Counted from the first letter of the stretch, positions 1 through 7,038 are shown. The stretch: 9,476 nucleotides of DNA from Alphaproteobacteria bacterium (GCA_030427765.1 JAUICS010000029.1:1-9476); one strand, 5' to 3'. Notes: generated by a model not told the origin, from the letters alone. Numbers and translations are program-made.

Positions 1-897
1 GCTGCGCGCTGGGTGACAGGATATGATGGACTTTCGAACGACTTGACAAAGGCGGTGTTGCCGCATCAACGTCCGGAAAAGGTTAATGCGATGATTTTCA
101 ATATGCGCCGTCCGCCGTTTGATGACATCCGTGTACGTATGGCGTTTAATCTTGTGTTTGACGCGGGATGGGTGAATGAAAACCTGTTCCACGGCCAATA
201 TAAACGTATTCAGAGCTTTTATCCGAATAGTGAGCTTTCCTCCGAAAATCTGCCGGAGTCTGAGCGGGCGAACCTGTATGTCTTTCCAACCGCATCGGAC
301 CGCCGTGAAATGCGTGTTCAATTTCAGGAAGCGTCAACCCTTCTTGAGAACGCGGGATGGGTTGTTCATGACGGGAAACGTGTAAGACAGGGTTCTGGCA
401 AGGCATTTACCTTTGAAATTCTGATAAATAAGCCAGAGGATGAGAAAATTGTTCTTTCGCTAACCAAAAATCTTGAAAAACTGGGTATTTTCCCGACTGT
501 ACGTGTCGCCGATACGGCAACATTCCGCGGACGTTTAAATACGTATGATTTTGATATGGTGCTCTATTATTGGTTATCCAGCCTGTCACCGGGGACGGAG
601 CAGATACTTTATTGGGGGTGTGAGGCCGCGAAGCAGGAATCGCGATGGAATTTTGCCGGTGTATGCGATCCGGAGATTGATGCGCTTTCCAAACAAATTG
701 CCTTTACAAAGGACCGCGCCGCTCTTGTTGATTCCGTGCGCCGTCTGGATGGAAAACTGCGTGATAAAGTTATGATGATTCCGCTGTATTACCGCGGCAA
801 TGACTGGGCCGCTTACTGGCAACCCTTAAATCATACGTCGAAGACACCGTTATACGGTTATGTTTGGGAAACGTGGTGGAGTGACCAGTCACAGTAG
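1..897 (+). CDS. yejA: YejA-like ABC transporter substrate-binding protein (SBP family 5), C-terminal part
   Basis: Periplasmic binding protein of an oligopeptide/microcin C-type ABC importer (family knowledge); it would deliver peptides to a YejBEF-like permease, which is not in the window. The frame is open from base 1 (codons Ala-Ala-Arg-Trp before the GTG at 13), so the GTG is internal and the gene starts upstream. About 298 residues are visible, roughly half of a typical YejA of about 600. Recognisable landmarks in order are RWVTGYD at the edge, FNMRRPPFDDIRVR, the LFHGQYKR segment, an AGW-VHDGK stretch followed by KAFTFEIL, YDFDMVLYYW with SLSPGTEQ, and the C-terminal YVWETWW. These match the C-terminal lobe of SBP_bac_5 proteins of the YejA branch. 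Two cysteines (WGCEA and GVCDP) lie 15 residues apart and could form a periplasmic disulfide (inference). No terminator hairpin is seen after the TAG stop. The family call is firm; the exact peptide substrate is unknown. Confidence 0.9.
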   Translation, partial: AARWVTGYDGLSNDLTKAVLPHQRPEKVNAMIFNMRRPPFDDIRVRMAFNLVFDAGWVNENLFHGQYKRIQSFYPNSELSSENLPESERANLYVFPTASDRREMRVQFQEASTLLENAGWVVHDGKRVRQGSGKAFTFEILINKPEDEKIVLSLTKNLEKLGIFPTVRVADTATFRGRLNTYDFDMVLYYWLSSLSPGTEQILYWGCEAAKQESRWNFAGVCDPEIDALSKQIAFTKDRAALVDSVRRLDGKLRDKVMMIPLYYRGNDWAAYWQPLNHTSKTPLYGYVWETWWSDQSQ

Positions 898-942
898 CAT
901 CACGGTTATCCCCAGCATAGATACGCGTTTTTATGGATAGAA

Positions 943-972
943 TTGTGACTTTGGCGTGGTGATTGATAGAAT
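943..972 (+). promoter_or_regulatory. Candidate promoter for the lipoprotein gene
   Basis: A TTGTGA element (943-948) and a TAGAAT element (967-972) are separated by 18 bp. They match the sigma70-type consensus at 4 of 6 and 5 of 6 positions. Transcription would begin near 979, about 30 bp before the preferred lipoprotein start at 1010. The sequence GATAGAATT occurs twice (936-944 and 965-973), so a second, overlapping -10 is possible. This is pattern matching only. Confidence 0.35.
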
Positions 973-1009
973 TACCGTATTAGTGATTCACACTTCTATT
1001 CGTAAGATC

Positions 1010-1570
1010 ATGCGACATTTATCATTTCTTTTGTTAGTAATATTGCCTTTTTTGGGCGCATGTAGTGTAACTGAACCGTTTACAACGGTTGAGGCGCATG
1101 TACTGAATAACGCCCAGTACTGGCAACGTGCCGAGGCCAATTCTGCCCTTTATTTGCGAGGTCCGAAGGCACAGCAAACATTGAATCAACATTTGGCACA
1201 TTGTGTTGTCTCGGTTCGTGAACTCGAACGTACGGCCGCTATAAAACGCGGCGTCCCGGGACTTCCGCCACGTGACCCCGCATATCCTGATGACGGAATG
1301 CGCCCTGGTTCGCGTATGATTGACAATGAAACGCCTGATCGTGACGGATTTTTACGCTCCGAATACCTTGAATACCACGATTTTGAAACATGTATGGCGT
1401 CAAAAGGATGGGAACGCGTTGAATACTTGCCGTATAGAACGGCGGAACGTGCTCGCGGTGAATATATTGACATGGTGAATATGAATTTATTCGGCTCCAA
1501 AAACCGTTATCACGATGATTATTCACGTGATACGCAGAGCAACGAAGAGTTTGGGCTTAACAGCGACTAA
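1010..1570 (+). CDS. Predicted lipoprotein of unknown function, 186 aa
   Basis: No known family is recognised. The start chosen is ATG 1010, because it gives a compact signal peptide: MRH, then a hydrophobic run (about residues 4-17), ending in an LGAC lipobox with Cys18 as the lipidated residue and Ser at +2, which suggests outer-membrane sorting in general. The longer GTG start at 956 would add 18 residues before the signal and is unlikely. The mature part is about 168 residues, mostly polar. Cys65 (LAHC) and Cys128 (ETCMASKGW) are its only other cysteines and may pair in the periplasm. The C-x-x-x-KGW pattern is common in small alphaproteobacterial lipoproteins, as far as I recall. Residues 79-110 form a Pro/Gly/Asp-rich linker. 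The tail is rich in Asp, Ser and Asn. It lies 112 bp after the YejA-like gene, probably with its own promoter. The stop codon overlaps that of the convergent glycosyltransferase. Confidence 0.75.
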   Translation: MRHLSFLLLVILPFLGACSVTEPFTTVEAHVLNNAQYWQRAEANSALYLRGPKAQQTLNQHLAHCVVSVRELERTAAIKRGVPGLPPRDPAYPDDGMRPGSRMIDNETPDRDGFLRSEYLEYHDFETCMASKGWERVEYLPYRTAERARGEYIDMVNMNLFGSKNRYHDDYSRDTQSNEEFGLNSD

Positions 1571-2529
1571 GTACGCGATCGCAGCGATTCTATTTCTTTT
1601 AAAACCATATCTGGTGTGAGCGTTGCCATCAGACAATCACGAAATGTCTTTGGATTAAAACCCGCAATGTTTGTGAGTTCATCGAAACTTTCCGGTGTGC
1701 GCACGAATGTACAGTGCTCACCCCATGGTCGATAATTCTGGTCCAGCGTCGGGCCAAATAATCCGCATGTCGGCGTTCCGGCGGCCGCCGCGCAGTGCAT
1801 AAGGCCGGAATCATTCCCGATATACAGGTTACAAAGCGACAATGCCGCTGCCGCTGTGCCTGGGTTACATGCCCCGACAAGGTTTATGATTTGATTGTCT
1901 GGAAACGCGTTGATTACCGGTGCGGCGATGTCTTCCTCCCCCGGCGCACCGAATACGGCGATCTTTGCTTTTTCGTAAGTTCCGCCTTTGGCCGTTAATG
2001 TTTTTAGGACAGTGATAAAATTCTCTGCCGGCCATGTTTTGGGTGGCCATGTTGCCGTTGGCCCTACGCCGATAACTTTTGTGTTAGATGTATTGATCAA
2101 TGATTTTGCAGTTGTCATCTGACTATCACTAAACCATAGACGCGGCGATGGCACGTGGTCTAGTGCCATAACATCGGCATTTTGCTCAACCCAGTGGCGG
2201 GTTTTATCGAGTTTATTCGGTGTTTTGATGTGGCGTTCCTTGGCAAAGATCAGACGACTAACTGCACTATTGCGCATATCAATGACGATGTCCCAGCGGG
2301 TTGTGATAACCCGCCTCCACAGCTTGATCCAATGTCCGTGTCGTTTTTGTTTCACGAGGGGGATAATACGCTCACAACATTGTGGCAATCCCTCGAATAG
2401 TGATGTACCGAGCGGGCCGCAGGCGATTGTGACCCTTGAATTCGGATATTTTTTAACCAAATGAGATAACAGACCGGTTGTTAAAACCGTATCCCCGAGC
2501 GGGCCGCATGTGATAAACAATATATTCAT
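1567..2529 (-). CDS. Glycosyltransferase family 9 (heptosyltransferase-like), 320 aa
   Basis: A GT9 enzyme of the ADP-heptose:LPS heptosyltransferase type, predicted to add a sugar to lipopolysaccharide core on the cytoplasmic face of the inner membrane. The ATG at 2529 is preferred over the upstream 2589 codon because the family N-terminus (MNILFITCGPLGDTVL) begins exactly there. The GDTV motif (residues 12-15) places Asp13 where WaaC-type enzymes have their catalytic Asp. WPPKTWP (about 161-167) contains the conserved Lys of the family. NDSGLMHCAAAAGTP (239-253) followed by GLFGPT (256-261) is the nucleotide-sugar-binding signature. Length is normal (about 320-350). It has no signal peptide or clear membrane segment. 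Position 102-111 is Lys-rich and basic, as is typical for membrane-proximal surfaces in these enzymes (inference). Neither the sugar donor nor the acceptor can be told from sequence, so a WaaC/WaaF/WaaQ symbol is withheld. It is transcribed away from ygfZ and toward the lipoprotein gene. Confidence 0.9.
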   Translation of the reverse strand: MNILFITCGPLGDTVLTTGLLSHLVKKYPNSRVTIACGPLGTSLFEGLPQCCERIIPLVKQKRHGHWIKLWRRVITTRWDIVIDMRNSAVSRLIFAKERHIKTPNKLDKTRHWVEQNADVMALDHVPSPRLWFSDSQMTTAKSLINTSNTKVIGVGPTATWPPKTWPAENFITVLKTLTAKGGTYEKAKIAVFGAPGEEDIAAPVINAFPDNQIINLVGACNPGTAAAALSLCNLYIGNDSGLMHCAAAAGTPTCGLFGPTLDQNYRPWGEHCTFVRTPESFDELTNIAGFNPKTFRDCLMATLTPDMVLKEIESLRSRT

Positions 2530-2543
2530 GCGCGTTATTAGAT

Positions 2544-2550
2544 AAGGAAG
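2544..2550 (+). promoter_or_regulatory. Ribosome binding site of ygfZ
   Basis: AAGGAAG lies 8 nt before ATG 2559. It is a good Shine-Dalgarno match and fixes the ygfZ start. It lies within the 29-bp gap between two divergent start codons. Confidence 0.6.
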
Positions 2551-2558
2551 TCTGCCCG

Positions 2559-3347
2559 ATGTCAAAAGAGTTTGTTGTGAAATTGCCAAGCCGCGGTGTG
2601 GTCATATTGTCAGGAGATGATCGGCGCAGTTTTCTGAATGGTTTGATAAGTAACGATCTGGCGCGTCTTGATAAACAGGACTGCATTTATGCGTGTATGC
2701 TGACGCATAATGGGAAATTCTTGCACGATATGTTCGTGTCGGAGCAGCATGACCGGATTATTATCGACTGTGAGGGCAGTGAGCGCACCGAAGACCTTGC
2801 AAATACTCTGAAGCGATTCAAATTGCGTTCAAAAGTGGATATTGACTTCACCCCTGACGTATCTGTTTACACGGGAAATACGCCGGATAAGCCGGATGGC
2901 GCGTATGTTGATCCACGTCATCCGGAATTGGGCTGGCGGTATATTGATCTAAACGATTCCTTTTTAATTGATACGCTTCACCACTTTGATGAATGGGACG
3001 AACACCGCATAAAACTGGGTGTCCCAGATGGAAGCCGCGATATGGTGCCGCAAGGTTCGACGTTGATGGAGTGCAATATTGATAAGTTTAATGGTATTTG
3101 CTTTACCAAAGGGTGTTACGTTGGGCAGGAGCTCACGGCACGCATGCATCATCGCGGATTGGCCAAAAAACACCTTTATGCATTTCATGCGGAGGATCAC
3201 ATTTTCAAACGCGATGATACGGTGAAAACATCCGATGGAAAATATGCCGGTGATGTACGCTCTACCTGCGGTTCATACGGTATTGCACTCGTGAAAGATG
3301 AGTTGATTGACCACATATTGGACATTAATTTTTTTCATAATGATTGA
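2559..3347 (+). CDS. ygfZ: YgfZ/GcvT-type folate-binding protein (iron-sulfur/tRNA modification factor), 262 aa
   Basis: Related to the aminomethyltransferase (GcvT) fold. YgfZ proteins bind tetrahydrofolate and support iron-sulfur enzymes, including MiaB-dependent tRNA thiolation (established for E. coli YgfZ and the mitochondrial homologue Iba57). The diagnostic motif KGCYVGQE is present at residues 184-191, with the invariant Cys186 and the family's RMHHRG just after it. The N-terminal part has LSGDDRRSFLNGLISND (about 17-33), the usual start of the folate-binding domain. A weaker C-terminal domain (about 207-262) carries a GDVRSTCGSYGIALV segment matching the family's G-x-V-x-S ... ALV ending. 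Length is slightly short compared with 280-330 in many relatives. A Shine-Dalgarno sequence lies 8 nt upstream of the ATG. The gene is divergent from the GT9 gene, and its stop codon overlaps the candidate -35 of the next gene. Confidence 0.92.
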   Translation: MSKEFVVKLPSRGVVILSGDDRRSFLNGLISNDLARLDKQDCIYACMLTHNGKFLHDMFVSEQHDRIIIDCEGSERTEDLANTLKRFKLRSKVDIDFTPDVSVYTGNTPDKPDGAYVDPRHPELGWRYIDLNDSFLIDTLHHFDEWDEHRIKLGVPDGSRDMVPQGSTLMECNIDKFNGICFTKGCYVGQELTARMHHRGLAKKHLYAFHAEDHIFKRDDTVKTSDGKYAGDVRSTCGSYGIALVKDELIDHILDINFFHND

Positions 3348-3373
3348 CATATTATGAAAAAAATGCTTATTTC
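3344..3373 (+). promoter_or_regulatory. Candidate promoter for the 94-aa gene
   Basis: A perfect TTGACA (3344-3349) overlaps the TGA stop of ygfZ. The best -10 is TATTTC (3368-3373, 18-bp spacer; only 3 of 6 positions match), preceded by a TG at 3364-3365. The -35 is convincing and the -10 weak. Such a promoter would let the small gene be expressed independently of ygfZ, with a leader of about 25-30 nt. Confidence 0.35.
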
Positions 3374-3394
3374 CCTATGCATTCGAAATAAAAT

Positions 3395-3399
3395 AAGGG
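3395..3399 (+). promoter_or_regulatory. Ribosome binding site of the 94-aa gene
   Basis: AAGGG lies 7 nt upstream of ATG 3407, favouring that start over the ATG two codons later (3413). Part of this site is complementary to upstream leader bases (CTTATTT 3366-3372 with AAATAAG 3391-3397; CCCT 3373-3376 with AGGG 3396-3399), so it may be partly masked in the RNA (inference). Confidence 0.5.
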
Positions 3400-3406
3400 T
3401 GATAAA

Positions 3407-3691
3407 ATGTCGATGATAGAGGGTACGATTATCCCGGGTAACGGTTTAACGCAATTACGTGTTCAATTTAAAGAGCCTGCCGATGTACAGGGCGTAGGTA
3501 TTTTTAAATCCGCCGCTGTTGCAGACGCGGATACAAGAAAACTGGGTTTAAGTGTCGGCGCAACCATCCAGTTTAGTGCGCAATTTGGTCATCCAAACGT
3601 TAGCTGGACACATTTACCAGTGGCAAATGATGTTGATATAGTCCGCCAAGCGGAAACCGACAACGTAGAGGTTGTCCATTTCGGGCGTTAA
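3407..3691 (+). CDS. Small protein of unknown function, 94 aa
   Basis: I do not recognise this protein. It is soluble-looking, with no signal peptide, membrane segment or cysteine. It is rich in Val, Ala, Gly and Asp, and hydrophobic and polar residues alternate in short stretches (for example TQLRVQF, ATIQFSAQF, VEVVHFGR), which suggests a small mostly-beta domain. Its centre (about residues 33-48) reads KSAAVADADTRKLGLS and could be a short helix. The start at 3407 is supported by an AAGGG Shine-Dalgarno and the gene has its own candidate promoter, so it is probably real rather than a chance ORF. It sits 59 bp after ygfZ in the same direction and ends 12 bp before the convergent ppdK stop. 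No function can be inferred from context. Confidence 0.65.
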   Translation: MSMIEGTIIPGNGLTQLRVQFKEPADVQGVGIFKSAAVADADTRKLGLSVGATIQFSAQFGHPNVSWTHLPVANDVDIVRQAETDNVEVVHFGR

Positions 3692-3703
3692 TACGCGCAA
3701 ATA

Positions 3704-6370
3704 TTAGGAATTTGCCGCTTTTGCAACCGGTTTTAACTGGCCCTGGCGCTCACGAATTGATGCCTGTGCGGCGGCCAAACGCGCGATTGGCACACGGTAT
3801 GGTGAGCATGATACGTAATTCAGACCGACCTTTTCACAGAATGCGATTGAATCGGGGTCACCGCCGTGTTCACCGCAAATACCGAGTTTGATGTCTGGCT
3901 TGGTTTTACGGCCTTTTTCAACGGCAATTTCAATCAACTGGCCAACACCTTTGGCATCCAACGTTTCAAACGGATCACGACTTAAAATACCTTGCTCGAT
4001 ATAATGCGGAAGGAACATACCGGCGTCATCGCGGCTAAGCCCCAATCCGGTTTGTGTGAGGTCGTTTGTACCGAAGCTGAAGAAATCGGCATGACGCGCA
4101 ATGTCATCCGCGGTTAACGCGGCACGTGGCAGTTCGATCATAGTACCGATTGTGTATTCGATCTTGCGGCCTTTCTCCGCGAAGACTTTTTCGGCAGTGT
4201 CCTCGGCCTCACGTTTTAGTGCGGCAAGTTCGTTATCAATCATTACAAGCGGTATCATAATTTCCGGAATCGCCTGTTTGCCGACCTTTTCGTCACATTC
4301 AATCGCGGCTTCAAGAATGGCGCGAACCTGCATGCGGTAGATTTCCGGATAACTTAGACCAAGACGGCAACCACGGTGACCCAGCATCGGGTTAACTTCT
4401 TCCAAACTGGCCAGACGGCGACGTACGTTATCTTCATCAATACCGGATGCTTTTGCGAATTGGATAATATCTTCTTCTTCGCGTGGCAGGAATTCGTGCA
4501 AAGGCGGGTCTAGTAGGCGGATTGTAACCGGTAAACCTTCCATAACTTCAAAAATTTCAAGGAAATCCTGACGCTGCGGCTCAAGCAGTTTATCAAGCGC
4601 GGTTTGACGGTCGGTTTTATTTTCGGCAAAGATCATCTCGCGCACGGCCTGAATACGGTCAGGGTCGAAGAACATATGTTCTGTACGGCAAAGGCCGATA
4701 CCCTGTGCGCCAAAATCACGTGCGACTTTTGAATCGGCCTGAGTTTCCGCGTTTGTACGGACATCCATGCGGCGTTCCTGATCGGCCCATTGCATGATGG
4801 TTGCAAAATCACCGGATAATTCCGGTTGGCGTGTCGGGATTTTCCCTTTAATTACTTCACCGGCAGAACCATCGATTGTGATGTGGTCACCAGCCTTAAG
4901 TGTTGAATCGCCAGTAAATACTGTACGGCTTTGCATATCAATGCGGATTTCACCGGCACCGGCCACACATGGGCGGCCCATACCGCGGGCAACAACGGCC
5001 GCGTGACTGGTCATACCGCCGCGTGTCGTCAGAATACCGCGTGCGGCGTGCATACCGTGGATATCTTCCGGTGATGTTTCTGTACGCACAAGAATGACAT
5101 CCTGTCCATCTTTCGCGAGTGTTTCGGCCTCATCCGCCGTTAGGGCGATAATACCGCTCGCCGCGCCCGGAGATGCGGGCAGACCTTTTGTAATCACATC
5201 GCGCTCGGCATCAGGGTCTAGTGCAGGGTGCAGAAGTTGGTCAAGTGCACGTGCCTCGATACGTAGCAGGGCTTCTTCCTTACTGATAAGTCCTTCAGAG
5301 ACCATATCCGTGCTGATTCTAAGTGCGGAGGCGGCGGAACGCTTTCCGTTACGTGTCTGCAGCATGAACAAACGACTTTTTTCAACTGTAAATTCGATAT
5401 CTTGCATGTCCTTGAAATGTTTTTCCAGTTTGTCACGTACATCAAGAAGTTGCTGATAAATATCGGGGATATCGCGCTGCATTTGTGACATTGGGTGCGG
5501 TGTACGTATACCGGCCACAACGTCCTCACCTTGCGCGTTTACAAGGTATTCTCCATAGAATTCGTTCACCCCTGTACTTGGGTTACGTGTGAAGGCGACA
5601 CCAGTAGCACAGTCATCGCCCATGTTACCAAATACCATGGACTGTACGTTCACGGCGGTACCCCAACTTTCCGGAATGTGGTGTATACGGCGGTATGTTA
5701 CCGCGCGTGGTGTCATCCATGAACTGAAAACGGCACTAATGGCACCCCAAAGCTGGTCTTCCGGATCATTCGGGAATGGCTTTCCGGCCTCGTCTTCGAC
5801 CAGTTCTTTATATGACGCGACAATTTCTTTCCATCCATTTGCCAGAATTTCCGGATCTTCGGAAATGTCCTCATCACGCTTGTACTGGTCAATAATTTCT
5901 TCAAAATTGTGGTGATCAACACCCATCACAACATCGCCGTACATTTGGATAAAGCGGCGGTAACTGTCCCATGCAAAACGCTCATCGTTGGATTCTTTGG
6001 CCAGACCCTCAACAGTTTCATCATTTAGGCCCAAGTTTAAAACGGTATCCATCATACCCGGCATGGACACACGTGCACCGGAACGTACGGATACAAGAAG
6101 CGGCTTTGCAGGGTCACCAAATTTACGGTCCATTGCCTTTTCAATCTCGGCCAAAGACTTGGAAACCTGATCTTTCAGGTCTTGCGGATATTCCTGACCG
6201 TTGGCGTAATAGTATTCACATACCTCTGTCGTAATTGTGAAACCCGGCGGCACCGGAAGGCCGAGTGAGGCCATTTCTGCAAGGTTGCATCCTTTTCCGC
6301 CCAAAAGATTGCGCATAGATGCATTTCCTTCGGTTTTGTCTTCACCAAAACGATAGACCCATTGTGTCAT
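3704..6370 (-). CDS. ppdK: Pyruvate, phosphate dikinase, 888 aa
   Basis: Cytoplasmic enzyme interconverting pyruvate + ATP + Pi and phosphoenolpyruvate + AMP + PPi (EC 2.7.9.1), used in gluconeogenic PEP formation or in PPi-linked glycolysis. Length is full for the family (about 875-890). The N-terminal ATP-grasp domain begins with LLGGKGCNLAEM (22-33) and contains SVRSGARVSMPGMMDTVLN (94-112). The swivelling phosphohistidine domain has GGMTSHAAVVARGMGRPCV (451-469), with catalytic His456. The C-terminal PEP/pyruvate TIM barrel has CRTEH (561-565), RLLDPPLHEF (618-627), GTMIELPRA (742-750), FGTNDLTQ (766-773) and GICGEHGGDP (830-839). Within these, Arg562, Arg618, Glu746, Asn769 and Cys832 correspond to active-site residues of the Clostridium symbiosum enzyme. 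All key residues are present. Thr454 is the position phosphorylated by regulatory proteins in plants and some bacteria, and no regulator is seen here. A strong AAAGGAG precedes the ATG by 6 nt. Confidence 0.98.
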   Translation of the reverse strand: MTQWVYRFGEDKTEGNASMRNLLGGKGCNLAEMASLGLPVPPGFTITTEVCEYYYANGQEYPQDLKDQVSKSLAEIEKAMDRKFGDPAKPLLVSVRSGARVSMPGMMDTVLNLGLNDETVEGLAKESNDERFAWDSYRRFIQMYGDVVMGVDHHNFEEIIDQYKRDEDISEDPEILANGWKEIVASYKELVEDEAGKPFPNDPEDQLWGAISAVFSSWMTPRAVTYRRIHHIPESWGTAVNVQSMVFGNMGDDCATGVAFTRNPSTGVNEFYGEYLVNAQGEDVVAGIRTPHPMSQMQRDIPDIYQQLLDVRDKLEKHFKDMQDIEFTVEKSRLFMLQTRNGKRSAASALRISTDMVSEGLISKEEALLRIEARALDQLLHPALDPDAERDVITKGLPASPGAASGIIALTADEAETLAKDGQDVILVRTETSPEDIHGMHAARGILTTRGGMTSHAAVVARGMGRPCVAGAGEIRIDMQSRTVFTGDSTLKAGDHITIDGSAGEVIKGKIPTRQPELSGDFATIMQWADQERRMDVRTNAETQADSKVARDFGAQGIGLCRTEHMFFDPDRIQAVREMIFAENKTDRQTALDKLLEPQRQDFLEIFEVMEGLPVTIRLLDPPLHEFLPREEEDIIQFAKASGIDEDNVRRRLASLEEVNPMLGHRGCRLGLSYPEIYRMQVRAILEAAIECDEKVGKQAIPEIMIPLVMIDNELAALKREAEDTAEKVFAEKGRKIEYTIGTMIELPRAALTADDIARHADFFSFGTNDLTQTGLGLSRDDAGMFLPHYIEQGILSRDPFETLDAKGVGQLIEIAVEKGRKTKPDIKLGICGEHGGDPDSIAFCEKVGLNYVSCSPYRVPIARLAAAQASIRERQGQLKPVAKAANS

Positions 6371-6504
6371 AATTTACTCCTTTAAAAGCCTCTAAAACCA
6401 ACTGCTTACCGCAGCAATAACACTTTGTAATGTATGATATTCCTGACTCTTAGCGCATATATGCCCAATATGCAATTGCGAAAGCCGTCTTATTATCAGT
6501 GTTT
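6371..6504 (-). other. Intergenic leader between the GNAT gene and ppdK
   Basis: This 134-bp AT-rich gap separates the GNAT stop from the ppdK start; both genes are on the minus strand. It holds two perfect palindromes (GCATATATGC 6455-6464 and GCAATTGC 6472-6479) and a small CTGC/GCAG inverted repeat (6402-6405 and 6411-6414, 5-nt loop). I see no clear sigma70 promoter and no hairpin followed by a T-run. The length suggests ppdK has its own promoter here, but I cannot place it. Confidence 0.35.
6377..6383 (-). promoter_or_regulatory. Strong ribosome binding site of ppdK
   Basis: Read on the minus strand, AAAGGAG ends 6 nt before ATG 6370. It is the best Shine-Dalgarno in the window, fits a highly expressed central-metabolism gene and settles the start. 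Confidence 0.75.
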
Positions 6505-6987
6505 TTATAAATTTTTTATCATCATCAGGCTAAGCTCATCATCAATAATAATAGTCTGCCCGTGTGATACACCCTGACGGTCATAGGTTAATCCGTTGCC
6601 ATCCGGCATATACCCGAGTTTTACGTATAGACGCTGCGCATATCCGTAGTCTTTTGTCATGCCGACACCAATGCCGATCATATCACTGTCTTTGCCGATT
6701 GCCTGTTTTTCACAATGGTCTATTAATGCGGTTGCAAGTCCCAAACGCCGTTTTTCCGGAATAACATTCAAATCCTGAATTTCCGGTATATCCATTGACC
6801 GGAAGGGTTGGTATTTAGGGGCCCAATTCAGCATGCAATATCCGGCGGGCATGTCGTCATGCGAGATTATAAAAACATCCCGTTCTTCTATGCATTTTTT
6901 AAAGTAATCAGGGTCTTTCCGTGACTGTGCGGCATCAGCGATTACCTGTAATTCTTCTATATCCTGCGGTGTTGCGGTTTTAATCAT
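6505..6987 (-). CDS. GNAT family N-acetyltransferase, 160 aa
   Basis: Predicted cytoplasmic acetyl-CoA-dependent acyltransferase of the GNAT fold; the substrate is unknown. Length (160) is typical of a single-domain GNAT. The beta4-alpha3 acetyl-CoA-binding motif A is clear at about residues 72-92: DLNVIPEKRRLGLATALIDH, where RRLGLA is the pyrophosphate-binding Q/R-x-x-G-x-G/A signature. The C-terminal DYGYAQRLYVKLGYMPDG (113-130) is the usual alpha4-beta6 'A-x-x-LY-x-K-x-G' element. A conserved-looking aromatic stretch (NWAPKYQPF, 54-62) precedes motif A and may line the acceptor site (inference). ATG 6987 has only a weak Shine-Dalgarno. It is co-oriented with ppdK but 134 bp away, so joint transcription is uncertain. 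PPDK is not known to be acetylated by a neighbour-encoded GNAT, and I infer no functional link. Confidence 0.9.
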   Translation of the reverse strand: MIKTATPQDIEELQVIADAAQSRKDPDYFKKCIEERDVFIISHDDMPAGYCMLNWAPKYQPFRSMDIPEIQDLNVIPEKRRLGLATALIDHCEKQAIGKDSDMIGIGVGMTKDYGYAQRLYVKLGYMPDGNGLTYDRQGVSHGQTIIIDDELSLMMIKNL

Positions 6988-7010
6988 AATATTTCAGTAA
7001 GTTAGTTCAA

Positions 7011-7038
7011 ATTTTATCTATTATTAAACCCGTTTAAA
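7011..7038 (-). promoter_or_regulatory. Candidate promoter for the GNAT gene
   Basis: On the minus strand, TTTAAA (7038-7033) and TAAAAT (7016-7011) are 16 bp apart, matching sigma70-type elements at 4 of 6 and 5 of 6 positions. The -10 lies about 24 bp upstream of ATG 6987. The -35 falls inside the palindromic sequence at 7024-7039. AT-rich DNA gives such matches easily by chance. Confidence 0.3.

Noticed and set aside
13..15. GTG as the start of a 294-aa gene at the left edge
   Set aside because: The frame is open to base 1 and the residues before and after it match the interior of YejA-like proteins, so it is an internal Val codon.
881..892. GTGAC-CA-GTCAC inverted repeat near the end of the YejA-like gene as a terminator
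   Set aside because: The loop would be only 2 nt, there is no T-run, and it lies before the stop codon in coding sequence.
2530..2589. 20-residue N-terminal extension of the glycosyltransferase starting at 2589
   Set aside because: The family's first beta strand begins at ATG 2529, and the extension would overlap the conserved start of ygfZ.
3354..3416. 20-codon upstream ORF (starting MKKMLI) overlapping the start of the 94-aa gene, possible leader peptide
   Set aside because: It lacks its own Shine-Dalgarno, shows no run of regulatory codons, and lies largely in AT-rich promoter DNA; chance is the simpler explanation.
3685..3696. GCGT-TAAT-ACGC hairpin between the 94-aa gene and ppdK as a shared terminator
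   Set aside because: Only a 4-bp stem with no T-tract on either side; too weak to call.
4101..5456. Several open frames on the plus strand opposite ppdK
   Set aside because: They lie wholly inside the well-conserved ppdK gene, resemble no family, and have Ser/Ala/Arg-rich shadow composition.
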